A stretch of 64,000 nt of DNA from Streptomyces sp. NBC_01217 (GTDB lineage Bacteria > Actinomycetota > Actinomycetes > Streptomycetales > Streptomycetaceae): NCBI RefSeq assembly GCF_035994185.1, contig NZ_CP108538.1, positions 6,885,501 to 6,949,500 on the forward strand, in the 5' to 3' direction. The position numbers were made by a program, and so were the translations under genes. The stretch's first letter is position 1; the number at the start of each line of letters is the position of its first letter. Below, in pieces: positions 35,788 to 45,200 of the stretch. The notes under the pieces are model-generated. The model saw nothing but the letters and a program-made list of their open reading frames with translations, was not told the DNA's origin and did no database searches.

Positions 35788-37017
35788 TCAGAGGCGGCCG
35801 GTGAGCATGCCGTGCCAGTACACCGGCGGCAGCCCGTACCGCTTGAACAGCCACATCATGCGCCGCTCCTTGAAGGGGTCGAGCAGCGGGAACGTGGGCG
35901 TGGGATTCAGGTCGTAGTCGAACTCGGCGAGCAGCATCCGGTCGCGGGCGGTCACCAGCGGACAGGAGGTGTAGCCGTCGTACCGGTGCGACGGCGAACG
36001 GCCCTCCATCAGGTCGAGCAGGTTGCCGGCCACGGCCGGAGCCTGCTTGCGCACTGCGGCGCCGGTCTTGGAGGTGGGCAGGTTCGCCACGTCGCCGACG
36101 GCGAAGACGTTGTCGTAGAGGGGGTGTTGGAGGATGTGCTTGTCGGCGGCGACGAAGCCCTGGGCGCTCGCGGGGTCGGCGAGCGGGCTCGCCTTGACCC
36201 AGCCGGGTGCGCTCTGCGGCGGTACGGCGTGCAGGAAGTCGTAGGCGATGGTTTCCTTCGTGCCGTTCGCATGGTCGGTGACGGTGACCTCGCGGCCGTC
36301 GCCGTCGACGGCGGTCATCTCCGAGCGCAGCCGCACCTCGATGCCGTACCGCGCGGCCACCTTCTCCAGAGCCTGCGACCAGGCGGGCACCTTGAACATC
36401 GCCGGGTCGGGGATGACCAGGATGACGCGGATGTCGTCCAGGACCTTCCGCTTGCGCCAGTGATCGGCGGCCAGATAGGCGATCTTCTGCGGGGCACCGC
36501 CGCATTTCAGCGGGGTGGCCGGATGGGTGAAGACGGCCGTACCGGAGCGCATCCCCTTGATCAGCTCCCAGGTGCGCGGGGCGTACTCGGGCGCGTAGTT
36601 GCTGCTCACCCGGTCGTGGCCGACGGCCGTGGCCAGGCCCGGCACACCGTCCCAGTCGAGTTGGAGACCAGGCGCCATGACCAGGTACTCGTAGGTGAGT
36701 TCGTCGCCGCCGGACAGGGTCACCGTGCGGGCCTCGGGGTCGACGGCCTGGGCGCGGCGGCGGATCCAGCGCACCCCGTCCGGTATCACCGAGCCCTCGG
36801 GACGATGCGAGGTGCGCAGGGGTGCCTGGCCGCCGCCGACCAGGGTCCACAGAGGCTGGTACCAGTGGGTGTCGGACGGCTCGATCAGGGTGATGTCGGT
36901 GACGCCGGCGCGGCGCAGGCGGGCGGCGACGCTGATGCCGGCGCTGCCGCCGCCGATGACTGCGACGCGGTGGCGGCCGGCGATCGGCGTGTCGGAGGGC
37001 GAGGGGGTGGTGGCCAT
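35788..37017 (-). CDS. sulfide:quinone oxidoreductase-like flavoprotein
   Basis: 409 residues from ATG 37017. FAD-binding Rossmann motif VAVIGGGSAGISVAARLRRAG; second dinucleotide region; conserved DTHWYQPLWTLVGGG and Cys in KCGGAPQKIAYLA (near 166), plus SCPLVTARDRMLLAEFDYD and the C-terminal FPLLDPFKERRMMWLFKRY seen in type II SQR enzymes. Oxidises sulfide to a persulfide at the membrane and passes electrons to menaquinone. It would supply the persulfide used by the dioxygenase and rhodanese proteins nearby. 64 bp after a single-domain rhodanese; probably the same transcript. Confidence 0.87.
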   Translation of the reverse strand: MATTPSPSDTPIAGRHRVAVIGGGSAGISVAARLRRAGVTDITLIEPSDTHWYQPLWTLVGGGQAPLRTSHRPEGSVIPDGVRWIRRRAQAVDPEARTVTLSGGDELTYEYLVMAPGLQLDWDGVPGLATAVGHDRVSSNYAPEYAPRTWELIKGMRSGTAVFTHPATPLKCGGAPQKIAYLAADHWRKRKVLDDIRVILVIPDPAMFKVPAWSQALEKVAARYGIEVRLRSEMTAVDGDGREVTVTDHANGTKETIAYDFLHAVPPQSAPGWVKASPLADPASAQGFVAADKHILQHPLYDNVFAVGDVANLPTSKTGAAVRKQAPAVAGNLLDLMEGRSPSHRYDGYTSCPLVTARDRMLLAEFDYDLNPTPTFPLLDPFKERRMMWLFKRYGLPPVYWHGMLTGRL

Positions 37018-37081
37018 GGCGGTGCTCCCTAAGAATGTGAGGCGGTCCGGGAGGACCGGGTGTGGCTGATGGCGGAGTCGC

Positions 37082-37408
37082 TCAGGCTGCGTGCTCGTGG
37101 CGTCCGGCTGCGATCGGGTGCCCGGCGCGGACCCATGCACCGGTGCCACCGGGCATGGAGTAGGCGTCGATGTCACGGGAGTTCATCCAGTCGGCGGCGG
37201 TCTTGCTGCGGTTGCCGCTGGCGCAGATCACGTACACAGGCCGGTCGTTGGGCAGTTCACCGCATTGGGCCGGCACGGAGCGCAGCGGCATCAGTCGCGC
37301 GCCCGGCACGTGTCCGGCCGCGTACTCGTCCTCCTCCCGTACGTCGATCACGAGCCCGCCGTCGGCCCAGGCCGTGGCGAACGCCTCCTGCGTTGTCTCG
37401 CGAGCCAC
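37082..37408 (-). CDS. single-domain rhodanese
   Basis: 108 residues. LVIDVREEDEYAAGHVPGAR and active loop VICASGNRSKTAADW. First gene after the double operator and followed by the SQR-like gene, so it may accept sulfane sulfur released by that enzyme. Confidence 0.87.
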   Translation of the reverse strand: MARETTQEAFATAWADGGLVIDVREEDEYAAGHVPGARLMPLRSVPAQCGELPNDRPVYVICASGNRSKTAADWMNSRDIDAYSMPGGTGAWVRAGHPIAAGRHEHAA

Positions 37409-37424
37409 TTGATTGCCTCCTCAA

Positions 37425-37498
37425 ATACCCCGGGGGGTGTCTTATTGGCGAGAGTAGGGCGGCTGAGAGTGGGTCGTCAAATACCCCATGGGGTATTT
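37425..37498. promoter_or_regulatory. two CstR-type operators upstream of rhodanese-SQR
   Basis: ATACCCCGGGGGGTGT (37425-37440, one arm imperfect) and AAATACCCCATGGGGTATTT (37479-37498, perfect 20-bp palindrome), 56 bp apart centre to centre. The better site is the distal one. Confidence 0.85.
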
Positions 37499-37503
37499 GC
37501 CCG

Positions 37504-38095
37504 TCAGGTAAATCGCGGTTCGGCGCCAGGGTCGGGAATGAGCCGTGATCCCCGTGGCTCGGCCTTGGGTAACCGGAGGGTCATCCGCGTCCCGCCGCCC
37601 GGTCCGGAGTCCGCGAAGACCATTCCGCCATGGGCGGTGACCAGCTCCTTGACGACAGCGCTGCCGCCTCCGGCGCGGGTGCGGGCCCGCGCCACAGCCG
37701 CTCGAAGACGTACGGCAGCTCGTCGGCGGTGATGCCCGGACCGGTGTCGGTCGCCTCTACCAGTGCTTCGGCGGGCGTGGCGGGCGTGGCGACGGTGACA
37801 GTGTCGCCGGGACGGCAGTGGCGGGCGGCGTTGCTCAGCAGGTTGCCGAGGGCCTGGTGCAGCCGGTCCGCGTCCGCGCGGGCCAGCAGGGGGACGGGGT
37901 CGGGGTGATGCGTACGGTCAGCCCCGCCGTGCACAGCTCGGCCTCACGTTCGGCCAGGGCGGCGCCGGCCAGGGCGGTCAGATCCACCTCGGCCAGGCGC
38001 AGGGACAGCCGGGCCGACTCGTCCTCCGCCAGTTCCCCGAGGTCGTCGTGATGCGGCCCAGCCGCAGCGTCTGGTCGTGCAGGGAGGCCAGACGC
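37504..38095 (-). pseudogene. sensor histidine kinase remnant
   Basis: Three frames carry consecutive kinase pieces. From the 5' side: LHDQTLRLGRIT and LRLAEVDLTALAGAALAERE (after the phospho-His helix); RLHQALGNLLSNAARHCRPG (N box) and DTGPGITADELPYVFERLWRG (G1 and F boxes); then ELVTAHGGMVFADSGPGGGT (G2 box), ending at 37504. Frame changes near 37905 and 37690; the membrane, HAMP and phospho-acceptor part is absent. No partner response regulator nearby. In 38096-38253 nothing convincing was found. Confidence 0.75.
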
Positions 38096-38253
38096 CTAGC
38101 CGACGGGTCGGCGACAAGACGTCGACGCCTGAAGGCCGGCCGAGCATGTAGAGGAACGTGGACACGTGGACGTACTCACGGTCAGTCGTGGGGTGTTGAG
38201 GGTGAATCCGTTGTTCCGGGCGATCGGTTCGAGCGGGTGACCGTGCGGCGTGG

Positions 38254-39069
38254 TCAGAGGCTGGCTCTGCCGTGTCTCCAGTAGCCGCGGAAGGAGATGT
38301 CGGATTTGGGGACGTGGCGTTCGCCGACCAGATGCCTGCGAATGCCGGTGGCCAGTGAGGACTCGCCCGCTGTCCAGGTGTAGAAGGGGCCCGGAGGGAG
38401 TCGGGCGTCCTTCACGGCGCGCAGGGCGAGGGTGCCGGGCCTGGTGGACGGGTTGCCTCGGGGCAGCCAGTGGATCGTGGTGCCCGGGGGTGCGGTGACC
38501 TCGCGGCGGATGTCCTCGGCGGAGGGGACTTCGAGGAAGACCTCGGCCGGCAGCGTGTCGGCGGAGCGCTCCAGGATGGCGAGGGCCGTCGGCAGGGCGC
38601 TCTCGTCGCCGACGAGAAGCTGCCAGGTGGCGCCGGGGGTGGGCGCGTAGCTGTATCCCTCGTCGAGGAAGGCGACCTTGTCGCCGGGCTCGGCCGCCAG
38701 TGCCCAGGCGGTTCCGGGGGCAACGGGCCCTTCCGCGGGGTCCTGCTCGTGGAGCGAGATCTCGATGTCGAACGCGGACGACTCCGGCGCATGGCGCCGG
38801 ATCGAGTACGTCCTGACGCGGGGGCGTCGTCCGGCGCTCTGCAGGGTGTGCTGGAGCATCCACCTCTCGTTGCCCGGGAGTACGACGTCGTCGTTGCCGG
38901 GGTCGGCGAAGAAGAGGCGGCCCGCCTGGTCGTATCCGGACTGCTCCAGGTGCTGGACATCGTCTCCGCCCAGCGTGATGGAGATGAAGTGTGGGCTGAG
39001 CCGTTCGCAGGCCTGGACGGCGAGCGTCAGTATCCGCCGGTGGCGCGGGCGTCTGGTTCCGCCTGCCAT
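38254..39069 (-). CDS. siderophore-interacting protein (flavin ferric reductase)
   Basis: 271 residues from ATG 39069. FAD/NAD(P)H-dependent ferric-siderophore reductase family: FISITLGGDDVQHL, RVRTYSIRRH (FAD-binding RxYS), the SIP NAD-binding part LLVGDESALPTALAILE, and the C-terminal WTAGESSLATGIRRHL. Releases iron from ferric siderophores in the cytoplasm. A 13-codon reading frame (39113-39072) ends 2 nt before this ATG and might be a leader or a lost N-terminus. Divergent from an AraC regulator. Confidence 0.88.
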   Translation of the reverse strand: MAGGTRRPRHRRILTLAVQACERLSPHFISITLGGDDVQHLEQSGYDQAGRLFFADPGNDDVVLPGNERWMLQHTLQSAGRRPRVRTYSIRRHAPESSAFDIEISLHEQDPAEGPVAPGTAWALAAEPGDKVAFLDEGYSYAPTPGATWQLLVGDESALPTALAILERSADTLPAEVFLEVPSAEDIRREVTAPPGTTIHWLPRGNPSTRPGTLALRAVKDARLPPGPFYTWTAGESSLATGIRRHLVGERHVPKSDISFRGYWRHGRASL

Positions 39070-39168
39070 CGCTATCGGCCCTCTTCGGTGTTCGCCTGTG
39101 TGTCGGTGCTCATGAGGGCAACTCTCGGTCCTGCAGCAGCCGCCGAACCACCGGTAGACTGACGCCCG

Positions 39169-39972
39169 ATGCCGAAAAACCGCCAAACTTCGCCGGAGCC
39201 CTCGGAGCCCTCGGAGCCCTCGGAGCTGCGGGACGCGATCCCGCGCGGAGCCGGGTGGCTGCCGCACGGCTACCACCTCGACCCCCACTCACACGTCCAG
39301 GGCCAGCTGGTGTACGCGGCCGCCGGCGTGCTGGCCACCACCACCGAGCGTGGGACCTGGGTCGCTCCGGCCAACCGCATGACGTGGACGCCGCCGGGAT
39401 TCGCCCACTCCCACCGCTTCTACGGCAGGACCGACGTCCGCCTGCTCACCGTCCCGGTCGAGCTGTGCGGAGAGCTCGTCGAACACCCCAGCGTGTTCGC
39501 GATCAGTCCCCTGCTGCGCGAAGCCGTCCTGGCGCTGACCGACCGGTCGGAGGCCCGCCCCGGTGCCTATGAGCGGCTGCTCGCAGTCGTGGTCGACGAG
39601 CTCTCCGACACCCCTGAGCAGTCCCTGCACCTGCCCGAACCCGGCGACGACCGGCTTCGTGCTGTCACCGATCTCCTGCATGCCGATCCCGGCCGGACCA
39701 CGACCCTGGCCGAGCTGGGACGAATGGCAGGGGCGAGCGAGCGCACTCTGAGCCGCCTGTTCCGCACCGCGCTCGGCATGAGCTTCCACCGTTGGCGCAC
39801 CACCCTGCGTATCCACCACGCCTTGGCCCATCTCACCAACGGCCTGTCCGTCACCGACACCGCGATGGAGTGCGGCTGGTCCAACCCCTCCAGCTTCATC
39901 GACGCGTTCACCGAGGTTGTCGGCCAGACCCCGGGGCGTTACCAAGCGGATCTGCGTAACGACACGAAGTAG
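39169..39972 (+). CDS. AraC-family regulator with cupin sensor
   Basis: 267 residues from ATG 39169. N-terminal cupin-like domain (GYHLDPHSHVQGQLVYAAAG; WVAPANRMTWTPPGFAHS). C-terminal double helix-turn-helix (about 175-260): TTLAELGRMAGASERTLSRL and LSVTDTAMECGWSNPSSFID. A SEP tripeptide repeat (9-bp tandem unit TCGGAGCCC) follows the start. Probably controls the divergent siderophore-interacting protein gene. Confidence 0.85.
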   Translation: MPKNRQTSPEPSEPSEPSELRDAIPRGAGWLPHGYHLDPHSHVQGQLVYAAAGVLATTTERGTWVAPANRMTWTPPGFAHSHRFYGRTDVRLLTVPVELCGELVEHPSVFAISPLLREAVLALTDRSEARPGAYERLLAVVVDELSDTPEQSLHLPEPGDDRLRAVTDLLHADPGRTTTLAELGRMAGASERTLSRLFRTALGMSFHRWRTTLRIHHALAHLTNGLSVTDTAMECGWSNPSSFIDAFTEVVGQTPGRYQADLRNDTK

Positions 39973-40071
39973 CCATTCCGGCTTCGGTGGCCGGAAGGCC
40001 TGTGCGAACGGCGCGCGTACCGGCAGCGCGTGGAGACGGCCCGGGGCTGGACCTTCCTTGGCCCCCGGAGC

Positions 40072-40965
40072 TCAGGACTGCTTTGTCGCGGGGTGCGTGC
40101 GGCGTGCGGCCCAGACGGAGCGTTCGGTGCGGACTACGAGGTCCGTGCGGCGCAGGATGCTGTGGGGGCTGCCGGCGTCGAGGAGTTGGTCGAGCGCGGC
40201 GAGGTCTTCGGGGGCGAGCGCGTTTGCGGCGGCGCCACGGATGCGTTGCAGGGTGCCCAGGGCGTAGCGGCCGATCGCCTCGGTGCGGGAGCCATCGATG
40301 ATCACCGTGATGGTGCGCTCGCCTTCGAGGGCGAATCCGGCGGCGGTCAGCATCGGTCCCCAGTCGGCACCGCGGTGGGGTGCGTGCTCGGCGTGGAAGT
40401 GGTCGGTCGCGGCGTGGCAGCGGTCTTCCAGGCCGGGCCGGTCCTCGGGTGCGCTTTCGGGCAGGAAGCGTGGGAAGCCGGCCAGTTCGACGACGGCGAA
40501 CAGGCCGCCGGGCGCGAGCGTGTCGTGGACGTGGCGCAGGGCGCGGTCGGGGTCGGCCATGTGGTGCATCGAGGCGGAGGCCCATATGAGATCGGGCGTG
40601 CCGAGGTCGGGCCAGTCGGCGGCATCGAGGTCGGCCTGCACCGTGCGCACACGTTCCTGCAGTCCCATGGCGCACGCCTTCTCCCGCAGGCGGTGAAGGT
40701 GCTCGGCCGAGGAGTCGACGGCGGTGACGTGTGCCTCGGGGAAGCGGGCGAGAAGGGCGAAGGTGCCGGTTCCTGTCCCGCAGCCCAGGTCCACGACCTC
40801 GCGCGGGGCCGCCTCGATGGGCAGCCATGCGGTGATGGTGGCGATGTGCCCGGCCAGGACTTCCGCGTCCAGATCGAGGATCTCGGCCTGACTGCTGGAG
40901 TCGGCGACGTGCTGGGGGGCGTGGTGCGCGGCATGGCGGGGGGCGTGCGGCTGTGCGTGGGTCAT
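40072..40965 (-). CDS. class I SAM-dependent methyltransferase
   Basis: 297 residues; His-rich N-terminus (HAPRHAAHHAPQHVADSS). Motif I VVDLGCGTGTGTFALLARF, VTAVDSS, WASASMHHMADPDRALRHVH, then LAPGGLFAVVEL. Small-molecule methyltransferase type; substrate unknown. No clear operon partner; it lies between AraC and XRE-cupin regulator genes. Confidence 0.82.
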   Translation of the reverse strand: MTHAQPHAPRHAAHHAPQHVADSSSQAEILDLDAEVLAGHIATITAWLPIEAAPREVVDLGCGTGTGTFALLARFPEAHVTAVDSSAEHLHRLREKACAMGLQERVRTVQADLDAADWPDLGTPDLIWASASMHHMADPDRALRHVHDTLAPGGLFAVVELAGFPRFLPESAPEDRPGLEDRCHAATDHFHAEHAPHRGADWGPMLTAAGFALEGERTITVIIDGSRTEAIGRYALGTLQRIRGAAANALAPEDLAALDQLLDAGSPHSILRRTDLVVRTERSVWAARRTHPATKQS

Positions 40966-41072
40966 GCCCCCACGCTAGGGCGGCTTTGCGCGTACAGCAC
41001 GAACACTTGCCGCACTCGCAAGGAGGAGGTCGCCTACGGTGCCGAAGGCGCAAAAATGCCCGCAGCGGGAGG

Positions 41073-41687
41073 TCACGTGGAGGGGCCGCCCGAGTCGCGG
41101 TCACCGCTGTCGGCGCCCTTGCTTCCGTTGTCGCGCTGGTGACCACGCCGGGCGTCACGGTCGAAGATGCCCAGGATCTCGCAGGGGCCGCCCTCGGCGC
41201 CGATGGCGTGCGGCAGCATGGTGGGAAACTCCGCGGCCTGGTTGGTCTCGATACGGAAGCGGCGATGGCCCAGCATGAGGATCGCGGTGCCGGACAGGAC
41301 GACGAGCCATTCGCGGCCGGGGTGGGCGCGCATGCGCGCGGGGTTGTCCGGCGGCGGCTCGGTCATCCGCTGGCGCATGACGGTCATGCCGGGCTCGGCC
41401 TTTATGGGCCAGCGCATCAGACTGTGGGCGCCGTCGATCATCGGGCTGGTGACGACGTCGTCCGAGGCGGTCTCCACGAGCTGGTCCAGGGATGTGTCCA
41501 GGGCGCGAGCGAGGGTGACCAGCTGATCCAGCGCGAGGCGGCGCTGCCCGTTCTCGATGCGGGAGAGCGTGGACTGACTGACGTTGGCGCGGGTGGCCAG
41601 TTCCTCCAGGGACCAGCCCTGCGCCACGCGCAGGGCCCGGATCCGTTTGCGTACCAGGCCGTCCAGCCCGTCATCATTTTGCGTCAT
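41073..41687 (-). CDS. XRE helix-turn-helix regulator with cupin domain
   Basis: 204 residues from ATG 41687 (MTQNDDGLDG). HTH at about 10-65 (WSLEELATRANVSQSTLSRI) and a C-terminal cupin (about 120-180: HPGREWLVVLSGTAILMLGH, then MLPHAIGAEGG). Such regulators sense a small molecule. Divergent from the flavoprotein and MFS pump, which it likely represses. Confidence 0.85.
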   Translation of the reverse strand: MTQNDDGLDGLVRKRIRALRVAQGWSLEELATRANVSQSTLSRIENGQRRLALDQLVTLARALDTSLDQLVETASDDVVTSPMIDGAHSLMRWPIKAEPGMTVMRQRMTEPPPDNPARMRAHPGREWLVVLSGTAILMLGHRRFRIETNQAAEFPTMLPHAIGAEGGPCEILGIFDRDARRGHQRDNGSKGADSGDRDSGGPST

Positions 41688-41783
41688 AGGCAACATCGTA
41701 TGCCTTTGATGCAACTCGGGGTTACGTTCCCTTCAGGTGGTCCGGAACAGCTGGGCCACGCCCGAGGAAATGGGGACGAGGAC

Positions 41784-42794
41784 ATGGCTGAGGCGATTTC
41801 CACGTACGCGAGCGACGTTCTGCCCGATGAGACCGTCGACGTCGTGGTGATCGGTGGCGGCGCCGCGGGTCTCAACGGCGCGCTGATGCTCGCCCGCTCC
41901 CGCCGCTCCGTCGTCGTGATCGACAGCGGCACGCCCCGCAACGCACCCGCCGAGGCCATGCACGGCTTCATCGTGCTGGACGGCACCCCGCCCACCGAGC
42001 TGCTCAGGCGCGGCCGGGAACAGGTACGCCAGTACGGCGGCCGGGTCGTCTTCGGCGAGGTGGCCTCGGCCGAGCCTGCCGTCCCCTCAAACGAGGGCGA
42101 CCTGCGTTTCACCGTCACCCTGGCCGACGGCCGCGCCCTGACGGCGCGCCGAGTGCTGGTGGCCACCGGACTTCGCGACGTGTTGCCCTACGTCCCCGGA
42201 CTCGCCGAGCACTGGGGCCGCAGCGTGGTGCACTGCCCGTACTGCCACGGCTGGGAGGTGCGCGATGAGACCATCGGCGTCCTCGCCACCGGCCCCGCCT
42301 CGGTCCACCATGCGCTGCTGTTCCGTCAACTGTCCGACGACCTCGTCTACTTCACCGGCGACACCGAGCTGGACGAGGAGAATCGCGCGCGCTTCGCCGC
42401 CCGCGGCATCCGCATCGTCGACACCCCCGTGGACGAGGTCGTCAAGGCCGACGACGGCGGCATCGCCGGGGTACGTCTGGCCGACGACACGTTCGTGGCC
42501 CGACGCATCCTCGCGGTCGCCACGCAGATGCAGGCCCGCACCGACGGTCTGGCCGGCCTGAAGCTGCCGATGGAGGACCTGCCCGACAACATGGGCCGCC
42601 ATTTCGCCTCCGCCATGGCCGGTACCACCGAGGTGCCGGGCGTGTGGGTGGCCGGCAATGCCACCGACCCGATCGCACAGGTCGGCGCCTCCGCCGCGGC
42701 CGGCGCGCTGGCCGGCGCGCACATCAACGCCCTGTTGGCCGCCGCGGACACCGATGCGGCGCTCGCCGCAGCACGGGGCGCCGCCACCGCCTGA
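41784..42794 (+). CDS. thioredoxin-reductase-like FAD flavoprotein
   Basis: 336 residues from ATG 41784 (GGGACGAGG upstream). FAD motif VVVIGGGAAGLNGALMLARS; redox pair in VHCPYCHGWEVRD (CPYC, near 145-148); C-terminal FAD-binding VPGVWVAGNATDPIAQ. Low-molecular thioredoxin-reductase family; many members act as disulfide-forming oxidases for secondary metabolites (holothin/gliotoxin type) or stand-alone reductases. Followed by an MFS efflux pump 89 bp downstream; both probably under the divergent XRE-cupin regulator. Confidence 0.85.
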   Translation: MAEAISTYASDVLPDETVDVVVIGGGAAGLNGALMLARSRRSVVVIDSGTPRNAPAEAMHGFIVLDGTPPTELLRRGREQVRQYGGRVVFGEVASAEPAVPSNEGDLRFTVTLADGRALTARRVLVATGLRDVLPYVPGLAEHWGRSVVHCPYCHGWEVRDETIGVLATGPASVHHALLFRQLSDDLVYFTGDTELDEENRARFAARGIRIVDTPVDEVVKADDGGIAGVRLADDTFVARRILAVATQMQARTDGLAGLKLPMEDLPDNMGRHFASAMAGTTEVPGVWVAGNATDPIAQVGASAAAGALAGAHINALLAAADTDAALAAARGAATA

Positions 42795-42883
42795 CATCCG
42801 GGCCCGCACGGGTCCACCACCTCATTCACTCGGCGACCCGGCATGGTCCGGCGCTGATTCTGCACGCCCTTTTGAGAGGACGC

Positions 42884-44485
42884 ATGAGTACGAACCAGCT
42901 TCCACAGGCGGCAGCCACTGACGTGAGCGGCGGGGGCGCGCCGGATGCGCGTCAGCTACGCACGATCCTGATCGCCGTCTCGATCGCGCTGATGGCCGTC
43001 ATCGCGTCGGTGTCCGGGCTGAACGTCGCCCAGACCCACATGGCCGTCGAGTTCGGCGCCTCGCAGAGCACGGTCCTGTGGATCATCAACATCTACACCC
43101 TCGCCCTGGCCGCGCTGCTGCTGCCGCTCGGCGCCATCGGTGACCGCCTGGGCCGCAAGCCGATGCTGATCGCCGGGCTTGCCGTCTTCGGCGTCGCGAG
43201 TGTTGCCGCGGGTCTGGCCCCGTCGGCCGAGGTGATGCTGGCCGCGCGTGTGGCCGGCGGGATCGGCGCAGCGATGATCATGCCGATCACGCTTGCTGTC
43301 ATCACCTCCACCTTCCCCGAGGAGCAGCGCGGCAGGGCGATCGGTGTGTGGACCGGTGTCGCCGGAGGCGGCGGCATCCTGGGCATGTTCCTCTCCGCCC
43401 TCCTCGTCGACATCGCGGACTGGCGCCGGCTGTTCGTCCTGCCGGTGGTCCTGATCACCGTGGCCCTGGCCATGACGGTGAAGTCGGTGCCCAACTCCCG
43501 CGAACGGTCGGCCCATTCCTTCGATACCGTCGGCGCACTCGTATCGACCGTGGCGGTGGTCGGGCTCATCTTCGTCCTTCAGGAGGGGCCGGAGCGCGGG
43601 TGGACCGCGCCCGCGACCCTGACCAGCCTCGCCGTCGGCCTTGTCGCCGGGGCCGGATTCGTGGCCTGGGAACTGCACCGCCGGGACGCATCGCTGCTGG
43701 ACGTACGCCTGTTCCGGGAGCGCGGCCTGGCCGGCGGCTCGATCACGCTGCTGGTGGTCTTCGGTGTGCAGGCGGGCATCGCCGTGGTGCTCTTCCCGTT
43801 CTTCCAGGCCGTGCTCGGCTGGTCAGGACTGCTGTCCACGGCGGCGATGATGCCCATGGCCGTCATGATGATGATGACGTCCGGCCTGGCACCCAAGCTG
43901 GCCGCGCGCATCAGCGCCCGCTCGACCATGGCTGTGGGGATCGCGCTGGCCGGCGTCGGTCTGGTACTCATGGCCCTCTTCGTCTCCGTCGACGGCGGCT
44001 ATCTGTCGATCCTGCCGGGCATGCTCGCCATGGGCGTCGGCATGGGCCTGTCGATGACCCCCTCCACCGAGGCCATCACCAGTTCCCTGCCGCGCGCGAA
44101 GCAGGGCGTTGCCTCCGCGCTCAACGACGTGACCCGCGAATTCGGCACCGCACTCGGCGTCGCCCTGCTCGGCGCGCTCCTGTCCGCCGGCTACCGCAAC
44201 GCCATCGACGACAAACTGCACGGCATCCCCCAGGGGACGGCGGACACCGCACGCGAAGGCATCGCCAACGCCGTCGAGGCGGCGGGCAGCGCAGGTTCGC
44301 ACGCACAGGACATGGTCCACGCCGCCCAGCAGTCCTTCGTCGACGGCTGGCAGCAGGCCATGTGGGCGGGCGTCGCCGTCATGGGTGTCCTGCTCGTCTA
44401 CATCGCCCTGCGCGGACCCAAGACCTCCGCCCCCGCAGCGTCGCCGGACGAGGCGGAGCCCACCGAGACCGTTGCCGCCCGATGA
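42884..44485 (+). CDS. MFS drug efflux transporter (DHA2, 14-helix)
   Basis: 533 residues from ATG 42884. Fourteen hydrophobic segments; motif A variant GAIGDRLGRKPMLIAG and motif C-like GGGGILGMFLSALL. EmrB/QacA-type proton-coupled drug antiporter. Likely exports the compound sensed by the adjacent XRE-cupin regulator. Confidence 0.88.
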   Translation: MSTNQLPQAAATDVSGGGAPDARQLRTILIAVSIALMAVIASVSGLNVAQTHMAVEFGASQSTVLWIINIYTLALAALLLPLGAIGDRLGRKPMLIAGLAVFGVASVAAGLAPSAEVMLAARVAGGIGAAMIMPITLAVITSTFPEEQRGRAIGVWTGVAGGGGILGMFLSALLVDIADWRRLFVLPVVLITVALAMTVKSVPNSRERSAHSFDTVGALVSTVAVVGLIFVLQEGPERGWTAPATLTSLAVGLVAGAGFVAWELHRRDASLLDVRLFRERGLAGGSITLLVVFGVQAGIAVVLFPFFQAVLGWSGLLSTAAMMPMAVMMMMTSGLAPKLAARISARSTMAVGIALAGVGLVLMALFVSVDGGYLSILPGMLAMGVGMGLSMTPSTEAITSSLPRAKQGVASALNDVTREFGTALGVALLGALLSAGYRNAIDDKLHGIPQGTADTAREGIANAVEAAGSAGSHAQDMVHAAQQSFVDGWQQAMWAGVAVMGVLLVYIALRGPKTSAPAASPDEAEPTETVAAR

Positions 44486-44539
44486 CCCGGTGAGCAACTG
44501 GCTGGACGGCGCGTCGGCAGAGGCGCGCAGCCTCGACGT

Positions 44540-44851
44540 AGAAAGCTGTATCTCCTCGGAGACGCGGCCCACATCGTTCCGCCGATGAGCGCCAAGGGAA
44601 TCCATCTCGCTCTCCACGACACGGAGGTGTTCGCCCGCGCCGTCATGCGCCAGGTCGAGGAGGGCGATCCGAGCCTCCTCGACAGCTACTCCTCGACCTG
44701 CCTGCGTCACATCTGGAACTACCAGGCATTCGCAACATGGGTTACCGATCTCATGCACAACGCCGGTGACACTTCCTACGGGGGAGAGTTCCGCAAGCAG
44801 GTCGCCCGGGCGGAACTGGAACGGCAGTTCACCTCTCCCACGGCGAACAGG
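44540..44851 (+). pseudogene. 4-hydroxybenzoate 3-monooxygenase C-terminal remnant
   Basis: Reads RKLYLLGDAAHIVPPMSAKG (second FAD motif GDAAH) then IHLALHDTEVFARAVM, CLRHIWNYQAFATWVTDLMH and FRKQVARAELERQF, which is the PobA C-terminal part. The first about 280 residues are missing and the C-terminus runs into unrelated sequence. Non-functional. Confidence 0.8.
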
Positions 44852-45200
44852 CTTCGTCCTTCGCGCTTCCGACCAGCAGCAGCGGTATGGCGATCAGGGC
44901 GGCGCCGACGATCGCGGCCCCCGCCAGGATCGGCTTGTGGGGGCGCCCGCTGTCGACGCCGGTGTCGGCCTTGACACCCGGCGGCTCCGTACCCACGGCC
45001 GCCGCCACGGCGACGCCCTCCTCGGGCGCCTCGGTGGTACTGGCGGCGGCCGAGGGCGGGGGTGGGGCGGCGACGGTCTCCACCGTGTGGCGGGACAGCA
45101 CCGGCACCGCGGCAGTCACCGAAGTGCCCGCCCGGATGCCTTCGAACACGGAAGCCGGACCGAGTGGCCCCGCCGAGTCGGTACCAGCACCGACCTTCAT
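44832..45200 (-). other. possible minus-strand remnant with C-terminal membrane anchor
   Basis: The minus frame ending at 44829 gives a Pro/Thr/Ala-rich linker, then RPHKPILAGAAIVGAALIAI followed by PLLLVGSAKDEA, a convincing single membrane helix. Codon choice is better than in the opposite frame, which uses AGG repeatedly. No start or upstream domain was recognised, so this may be the tail of a lost membrane protein. The plus-strand metallopeptidase frame covers the same bases, and only one of the two can be native coding here. Confidence 0.3.

Noticed and set aside
37021..37081. Small hairpin CGGTCC-GGGA-GGACCG between rhodanese and SQR-like genes as a terminator
   Set aside because: Six-bp stem without a T-run; too weak to call, and the two genes are more likely co-transcribed.
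39190..39225. TCGGAGCCC tandem repeat as a regulatory element
   Set aside because: It codes a short SEP repeat after the AraC start codon; low-complexity coding is the simpler explanation.
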